Shown here piece by piece: positions 57,268 through 64,000 of a DNA stretch of 64,000 nt. Each line of letters opens with the position of its first letter. Position 1 is the stretch's first letter. The translations under genes were made by a program, and so were the position numbers. Under the pieces are notes generated by a model. It did not search any database. It had not been told where the DNA came from and saw only the letters and a list, made by a program, of their open reading frames with translations. Location: contig WEDG01003967.1 of NCBI GenBank assembly GCA_017591395.1, positions 123,501 through 187,500 on the forward strand. Reading direction: 5' to 3'. The DNA is from Schistocephalus solidus. Lineage: Eukaryota; Platyhelminthes; Cestoda; Diphyllobothriidea; Diphyllobothriidae.

Positions 57268-59618
57268 GTGCGTCACTGCATTTTATCCCATCATTAGAAA
57301 ATAAAACAATTTCGAACCAACAGGGCAGTAACTATAGTTGCAGTAAATTTTACCTATATAGCATCTTCGGGAATCAAAATATACATTACAATATAACAAA
57401 AAGTTTCACGGTGTTTAAACTCCAGTGAAAGTGACCGAACGTTCACCTTACGCACACTTTTATTAAAAATAAAAAGGTCAGAGATTGAACTCTCCGGACA
57501 AGAGGCATATAGGGTTTTGAGGCAGTCAGCTCGACAAAAATAAAAATTGGACGAACAAAACGAGGTAAACGGAGACAGCTGCTGTTAGAGGCTTTTCCGC
57601 CTTCCATTCAGCCATTCACGTCCTCTCCTGTAACCCTGACCTGTATCATAAACATGTGCCCAGAATTTCGCAGATGGTCCGCAGATGAGGTCTAACTCAC
57701 GAGTTATCTGCTCCATAGAAGCGAAGTTGATAAATAGTTCACCACCTGCAAATCCACTGGAGTTGGTCAGATGAGTTTGCAGCCCAGTATGGTGTCAACA
57801 GAGCCTCACAATCCTCGCATGGATATTTACTTCAAAGCTTTCGAAAAGGGAAAAAAGTCCCATTTGACCGAGGATGCTGAGATTACAGCGTCACGTATGC
57901 AACACCTCCTCTTTATTCAACATCCCTGCTCTTGTTGGCCTTAATAGCCTGGCTTCGATTTATTGCGTGTGACTCTAAGCTTTGGACGCGGAAACATGAA
58001 CCACCCTCTACAAAAGATGCTATACGGAGGTTAACTGCTTCCATTTCTCAACTCTAACCCTAACCCTAATCCTTACCATCCTTACCGTAACAATTAAGCT
58101 GCTTTCAACCCTAGCATTAACCCTAAGCTCCCTTAAATTTAGCGCAAGGCTACTTGCAACACGGCGAAGGGATCCCAATTCACGTGTCGTACCAGTCTAG
58201 GCATTTAGTTTTCACCAATGCTTAGACAAAGGACAAACACATCGTTATGTATTCGACCTAGGAATCAAGATTAAAATACGTCCTCTCACGTTGAAAAACG
58301 ACCAAGGACTGATCGAACAGAGCACCTCAGATTGTCTAGAGAGTATGCACCATCTTTGAAAAATGTCTCTGTTAATGTCGTTTATGATGGTCCAATGCTT
58401 TCTTTCTTGGCATTCACGATGTCGATATCCAGTTTTATAGGCCCAACTTGTCCCGTTAGCTTCAGTCTACGTACAGCTGTGTTGCCGTTTAGTCTGGCAC
58501 GTATCCTTTCCTATAAGAACTCTTGCATTATGAGATGAAAATTTCCCTACTTTGTTGCATCCGTTACTAAACAAACTGGTGATTTCGTTTGCGTTTGATG
58601 ATACTAGCGCTCGTTTTACAAACATTTTCACACATGGCAGCCTTCTTACTTCAGCTTGTATCTTTCCGACTCAAAAAAACATTTAGAACCATAAGAACTG
58701 GATTAGACATTGTTTATAGCTTCCGTAGTCAGTTTTACGTCGTTCTCCTGCGTTTCGTCCTCTGCAAACGAGGACTTTACTGGTGCACAGACCTTACGGG
58801 CTTTAATGCGTGGTTGTAGCATGCGTCGGACGAAACACCACTACATGTGTGCTTCATCTCAACTTTGCTGACCTTGACTCAAAATTGCAACTGGTATATG
58901 CTGGGAGGTGAAACAGAGAGTTACGTCAATCCAACGCCGATTAAATGAGCATGGTCTTCAATATTATAAATATGGCACACTTTAACCAATCCAGCTGCCC
59001 AAATAGGAACACTGTGCCTTTCAAGGGTACTTGCACGTGCGCACCCGTGGCAGTCTAGTTCTCGGCCAATAAGATTCAAGGCTGACTCGGGCGCGCTCTC
59101 GCCCAAAGCGTTGTGATGACTCCCGAATTCTCACACGGAATGCAACTCTCGCGGCGCCGGACGAATACAGAATACAAGTTCCTCACAATGGGCCTCCACC
59201 TCCTGCACGTTCTATTTGTGACCCGGCCTGAAGGTCGAATGGCCAGGGTCTCCCTATGGCCTTAGCAACCGCTACAAACTAAATCGACCGAGAGGAACTG
59301 GGTGTCGGACCGTGGGCCTTACTCCTTTACGTTATTTATATGGTAGGCCTGTTAAGTGCGTGTATATGTACCGGAATTTGTGTGGCCCGTTTAGACTGGA
59401 TTCAGTAGGGTTATCCAATGCATCTACACCATTACGACACGATGTTAAGGGGATAAAACATACAGTTGAAGCCACTGAATCATGGTTCACCGAAAACAAC
59501 TTAACGCGCAAGTTACCATTTTACCTTCGGCGTAGTTCTAAGTGACAGATAATTTGATCGGTCTGATTACCTCTAATTTAGATTTCTCCATTTATTAGCC
59601 TTCTTTCTTTTCAAACAG
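57268..59618. other. Intron with telomere-like patch
   Basis: About 58050-58140 has ctctaaccctaaccctaatc and related CCTAA variants. The stretch 59040-59260 is GC-richer and may be a repeat, but I cannot name it. Confidence 0.4.
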
Positions 59619-59695
59619 AAACTCTCGAGGCTGACTCAGATGATCAACTAGAGGCGTGGTCTATGTTTGAGACGCGAAAGAAACAAGAAAGCGTT
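59619..59695 (+). CDS. Polycystin-like exon, acidic stalk
   Basis: Acceptor ctttcttttcaaacag|AA (phase 1) and donor AGCGTT|gtaagt (phase 0). The frame reads ETLEADSDDQLEAWSMFETR then KKQESV. Strong donor; phases match. Confidence 0.78.
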
Positions 59696-61129
59696 GTAAG
59701 TTCATTCACCGCCATAATTGCTCTTATTTCATGTGAAATAAAATATTATTAATATTTAAATGTGCCGCTTTATATGTTTTTATAAAATATTCCCCTTTGT
59801 ATTGAGGGCACACCATTCAAATAAATTGTTAAAAAAGTTAATTGGTTGGAATATGGACTTACGTCCTGAAATAATTTCAGGCTTGTGTACATCAAGTAAG
59901 GTAACTCGGCCCACAATCGCAAATTGAAGTTGTATCTCGATAGAAAGGAATGGGCGAGTTCTAGGAAGCAGCTCAGACGAAAAAGATGATGCGATCACTG
60001 GAACAAGAAGTATATTGGCCCGGAATGGCGCGGAACACTAGCATTCCTAGTGACCGTGGGCCAAACTGTCGGGTAATCCTCACAGCGAGAAACATCAACG
60101 GCCATCGAATCTTCTTCTAAGCTATCTCTTGGCCAAGACATAAGCCTTTATTTCGGTGAGGGCAGATGCATTTTCAATATGCATATGGGTGGTCTTTCTG
60201 TTTGTTCTTCATTCAAGACAGCTTTAAATATAACGAACAATTTATACCCGCTTGGAATTAGTCTACTTAGCAATACAGTACTATCAGGTAAATTGCACAT
60301 TTTCATCGACGATTTCTGCGAGAACTTCTAACGATTTTCAACTGATGAGAATGTTCGGTTACGGGCTAAATAGCCACAAAAAGCCCCAAAAAGGCATCAT
60401 TTGCATAAGTGGGAAACTGCCGTAAGGGAATTTTAATTAAAATCATGTCTACTTTTGGCAAGATCGCAATATGTGACCCAACTCAGTGCACAAACTACAC
60501 GTCAGCGAGTAGTACGGTACCGGGGGAATTAGGGGTTTCGTAGGTGGAGCTAAATGAAACAATGCAGAGCGCCAATCTCATCGTAACCCTATCCATTTTT
60601 AGGGTAAACATTAGTTGCCGGGCTTGTGGGTTTGCACATTAGTTTGTAGCCTCGACACGTGCAGCTTGCAAGATCTGCTGGTTTTATGTCACACCGACAA
60701 CTATGCACGATGTCATTCTTAGCTGACCAGACCCACTTTTTTACGAACCCTTGACGTGTGCACGAATGTGGCCTGCTCTGCATGACCTTGTATTACCCCG
60801 GAAAAGCCTTTGTGTTTTGAATCCAATGTTGCGTCCAAATAGTCGACGCCTGGAACGCTGTCATTTGATCCGATAACTCGCTCCTCCTATGGCCAACCAA
60901 ATATACTCTGTAATCCTACTAACCCGGTATCGAATGCTCACCCTAATGAGCACAATGGATAGAGTAAGCGTTAGATTTGCGCGTAGTATGGTCGTGTATT
61001 ACATGCTGAAATATCCTTTGTTCCCTGAGTTACGTTGCATATTGCGATATTGCCCTACTTTTTCTCCACATTTGTTGATAGTAAAAAAAAACATCATTTA
61101 CATACACTACGCTTTTCTTATGCTCACAG
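59696..61129. other. Intron, nothing recognised
   Basis: No named element. A minus-strand frame near 60590-60780 is cysteine-rich but unrecognised. Acceptor cttatgctcacag is at 61129. Confidence 0.4.
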
Positions 61130-61372
61130 TTGAGGAACATTTATGGAAGTCTGATGAAAATGCAGAAGAGTGCCGCTCTTTTGCTTCAACCGCTACTGGC
61201 TCCAGGCGGTGAACAGATAGAGTACATCTCAGAGGCTGGGAGGATCAGCGTCTTTAAGTTGAAAACTGAATCCTGGAGAAGGGGACTCAAGCAGTCTTCT
61301 GAAGGGCACTCCTCAATTTCTGTGCTTGACCTCCCACCAGGAGCAGATAATCTAGAAGACATAGTTATTCAG
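61130..61372 (+). CDS. Polycystin-like exon, pre-GPS region
   Basis: Acceptor atgctcacag|TTG and donor ATTCAG|gtaagg, phase 0 to 0, 81 codons. The frame reads LRNIYGSLMKMQKSAALLLQ, PLLAPGGEQIEYISEAGRIS and SVLDLPPGADNLEDIVIQ. The helix followed by a GGE.I motif resembles the stretch before the GPS of polycystin-1. Confidence 0.85.
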
Positions 61373-61577
61373 GTAAGGATATTTTGGTTTACTTGATGGA
61401 CCAGAAGAACAAACTAAAAGCATCAGGATGGTTTTATGCATCATTTAGACGGTGGAAGCACAATAGGCGGGTCCCCATTAAAAAGCTGCTACTTAACAGC
61501 TTACAGTAGGTTGTCTTGTAAAGCTAAAGTTCATCGGGCTGACCGTGGGACAATGGGTACAATGGGTCAATGGCGAT

Positions 61578-61641
61578 AATGGGGACAATTATTTACAGAG
61601 CTTTCAATGGGGACAATGGGGACAATTATTTACAAAGCTTT
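61578..61641. repeat. Short tandem duplication
   Basis: Two copies of tggggacaattatttaca followed by agctttca, with a GGGACAAT-rich lead-in from 61548. Confidence 0.8.
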
Positions 61642-62670
61642 CATTTCATTGGCAAATGTCAGTTGAAGAAGAACCCCGTTTGGGTCATCCTTCAACGTCC
61701 AGAAATCACAATTGAAGACCACGATGGCTTCCTTTTTGATAATAACTGAGTCGCTTTCGTTGAGGTTCTTCCTCTGGCAACAGAGTGGGTGCTTAATCGA
61801 TTGCCTGAATCTTGGCGATCGGGGATCTGGTTGCTTCATCATGACAAGGCGGCTGCTGACACGGCGTTCAAAGTAACCTGTTTTTCTGACAAAAACGGTA
61901 TGAAAATGATTTCTTACCGTCTTACTCGGCCGACCTAGGCATCGGATACTTCTTTTTATTTTCAGGAATGAAGACAAATCTTAGATTCGTAAAGATGAGA
62001 GTTCCGGGATGAAATTCAGATAATTTTAAAGTGCTCAACGGTTTGTTTGCTGACATTTCGGAGAACTTGACTGGCTCTCCATTGTCAAATCGTTTTCTGC
62101 TAATATCAGTCAGTCTTTTGAATGACAGGCTGAACATGTAGGCCTTTGATTGATCTTTTTTCTCTCGTTCGCTGCCTCGGCCTTTGTGGAGATGTTTGTG
62201 CAGTTTGAAGACCGCTGGTGTTAGGCAACTTGACATCGATCGAGCGTGCTTGGAAGCCTGCTTCCTCTTCCGGTTGGTCCGTCGCAGGGCCGTCTTCGCT
62301 TGCATATCTTAAGTCCGATGTTACCACCTTGTCCTGATCTTTATGCATGTAATGACGTAGGACTTTATAGGCCGCTGGAAGGTCTAGATGCCTGCTGATA
62401 GAATTGGCATCTGAATATCAAGTCTCAAGCGTAAATCATCCAGCTTTTTAGGTTCTTCGGCCTAGGACGGTTTCTGCTTGAATATCGAAAGTGTGCCCAG
62501 TCTCTCTAATAAGGGTTGCTAGCTGTGAGTTTTGGTTTAGCCTCCGAGCTGCCAGTTTGTGCTCATGTAGGCGAGTCAGCAGAAAATCCTTGGCCACTGG
62601 AGAGCCCAATAACCTCTCAAAAACGTCAGTGAACAAACAAATAAGCTCTGGTGAGCAATTAAAAATCATT
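61640..62670 (-). mobile_element. PLE 3' portion (GIY-YIG end and tail), decayed
   Basis: From the higher coordinate, the minus strand reads RLHEHKLAARRLNQNSQLAT, IRETGHTFDIQAETVLGR and SRHLDLPAAYKVLRHYMHKD, the conserved end of the PLE GIY-YIG domain. A hydrophilic tail follows (EEEAGFQARSIDVKLPN). A hammerhead-like remnant is at 62088-62052. Stops and frame changes are present. Antisense to the polycystin gene. Confidence 0.75.
62052..62088 (-). ncRNA. Decayed PLE hammerhead-like motif
   Basis: TTGACAA in place of CTGANGA, then a seven-pair stem II GGAGAGC/GTTCTCC, then GAAATGTC. Stem II is intact, but C3 and G8 are changed, so it should be inactive. Confidence 0.45.
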
Positions 62671-63001
62671 GAAAGAAAAATCTAAAGGGAGAGCGTTGTC
62701 AAAAAGTATAGGATGTTAAGCAAAGTTGCTGCAGGCAGCACCATTATTTCAGAAGAATATAAAGAAGTTTCGAACAGGACAAAACCCGATGGGAAAAGTG
62801 CCCATCTTTTACTGGACAGTATATGGAAGACGATTCAGGTTTTTATGACGCCACCTTTACTAAAAAAAATAAATAAATAATTCTAATTTTTTTGGTACCC
62901 CTCAACCAGGAATCTCAAAATTTTCACAGCCCATCTTCTGGCCCTATCGGCATACCGGGGGTTAAAATACATGGCTTTTTCTTATTATGCTTTCCTTGTA
63001 G

Positions 63002-63074
63002 TTTCAAATAACCATCAGCTTCGGCTCGAATGATTCGTTGTCTATTGCCTGCGCATCAACCGTTTGCACTTGTG
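63002..63074 (+). CDS. Polycystin-like exon, last one seen
   Basis: Acceptor tatgctttccttgtag|TTT (phase 0) and donor TTGTG|gtaatt (phase 1). The frame reads FQITISFGSNDSLSIACAST then VCTC. Phase 0 fits the exon at 61372. Later exons must lie beyond the window. Confidence 0.65.
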
Positions 63075-63104
63075 GTAATTTATTTTTAACTAGGGTCTAA
63101 AAGC

Positions 63105-63560
63105 ACAGACCGAAAGTCAATATGAATATTTTGGGCCGAAATCTAGCAGCCAAAGTGGGATACCCATGTGATATTCGTTAAACTGCCAGCAGACACCCAG
63201 TAGTATATAGAGGGGTTACATAATACACCATATTGACAGCACATGTACTAGCTAAAGGCCAAAGCTAAGTTGGAATAAATCACTCTAAATCAAGCTTTAT
63301 AAGCACAAACCGAAATTTCATACATCAAGTTAACAAACAATGTCTAAGAAAATTGAAAATCAGCAACTTTACTACTGAAATATTTATCAGCAAGCACAGG
63401 GGAGCTCTGAAAGACTCCACTTTTGAGCTCAATCCCATGCAGCTGTGTCTTTTATCGGTAGACTATCGGTGAAACACGTGTCTGGACTTTTACCAATACC
63501 TGTGCCCTCAATATGGCGTATCATTTAACCTCTATATAGAAGATTTTAGTGCTAAAAAGG
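63105..63560. repeat. Inverted pair of foldback-family repeats
   Basis: The right part (63465-63535) has gtgaaacacgtgtctggact and cctgtgccctcaatatggcg. The left part (63105-63265) carries the complement (caccatattgacagcacatg, tactagctaaaggcc). The two halves face each other. Confidence 0.5.
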
Positions 63561-64000
63561 TGCTTTTTATGCCTCCAGTTATAACTAGATTTAAATATCA
63601 GCTCTCTTTGAAAATTAGTTAAATATTATATCCTAAATTACTTGTTCTGTCGGAAATTGTATGACTCTGTAACCTTGACCCTCAGTGTAGGAAAATCCTT
63701 GTTCCACGGTGGTGCGTCAGTTTAATCGGTGCCAGCTCTCGGAGTCAAGAGACTGACATTTTAAACCCCGCTCGTTGATGCTGTGTGACATTTTATACAT
63801 TTTTATTTGCCAGATTGAAAAATAAATCAAAATTTTGAAATTTATGATCACTTCTCACATGCGTGATGCTTCTAGCTAGATACGCCGTAAACTTCCCATT
63901 GGAGTAAATATGTCTCTTATACTGGTTATCAGTCAAACCGCAAATAAAACTTATAATCTCCCAGCAGACTTTATCAATAGTCCTTGACCAGTATTACACG
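63561..64000. other. Intron to window end, nothing recognised
   Basis: AT-rich sequence without exon or repeat signature. Confidence 0.4.

Larger units (their letters stand above)
6126..63074 (+). other. Polycystin-1-like gene (PKD repeats, REJ module), partial at both ends
   Basis: This is the envelope of all plus-strand exons listed separately. Tandem PKD-type Ig-like repeats, then a region with REJ signatures (W...C blocks, an SYDPN-type motif), then a helical and acidic stretch is the order of polycystin-1 and PKDREJ proteins. These are large membrane proteins that sense or bind extracellular ligands and partner TRPP channels. The signal peptide and first repeats lie upstream of what I can see; the GPS, PLAT and transmembrane part would lie past 64000. 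Introns run from 40 nt to over 6 kb and are full of repeats. Splice phases agree at most junctions. Three frame breaks could be assembly errors, undetected mini-introns or decay. Confidence 0.8.

Overview
The window is nuclear DNA of an animal, most likely a parasitic flatworm (tapeworm or fluke). This rests on GT-AG exons separated by multi-kb introns, at least one about 40-nt mini-intron of a kind known from flatworms, and very dense Penelope-like retroelement (PLE) debris of a type I associate with cestodes and trematodes. The species call is inference. No prokaryotic operon, CRISPR array or rRNA was seen.

One host gene explains almost all credible coding sequence. It is a multi-exon plus-strand gene running from about 6126 to 63074 and open at both ends, encoding a polycystin-1/PKD1-family protein. 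The 5' exons (6126 to about 31990) carry PKD (polycystic kidney disease, Ig-like) repeats. Exons from about 32010 to 44155 look like an REJ (receptor for egg jelly) module. Exons from 46251 to 63074 form the helical and acidic stalk expected before the GPS, PLAT and membrane part, which must lie beyond base 64000. Splice phases agree at most junctions. Three places need a frame change (about 31990, 34480 and 53362), and the link between 46419 and 49886 is unresolved.

The introns and the 5' flank (1-6125) are packed with mobile DNA. PLE pieces with reverse transcriptase and GIY-YIG endonuclease regions lie at 1-400, 4320-4950, 8043-9485, 24345-24725, 39490-40215, 40575-41800, 41840-42170, 48030-48330, 54264-55575 and 61640-62670. 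Other elements are a LINE 3' end (18080-18406), two tRNA-headed SINE families (802-1378 and 21635-22190), a complex GC-richer repeat block (17500-20880, also 36130-36560, 50200-50400 and 50575-51300), a foldback element (44354-44463) and a 354-bp satellite (55636-56800).

The most interesting signal is RNA-level. Two tandem SINE copies at 802-1378 each carry Pol III boxes A and B followed by a compact hammerhead ribozyme with every core base present. Several PLE ends carry a second hammerhead type with almost no stem III, downstream of a CTATAAATA box. One sits exactly at the junction of a tandem PLE pair.
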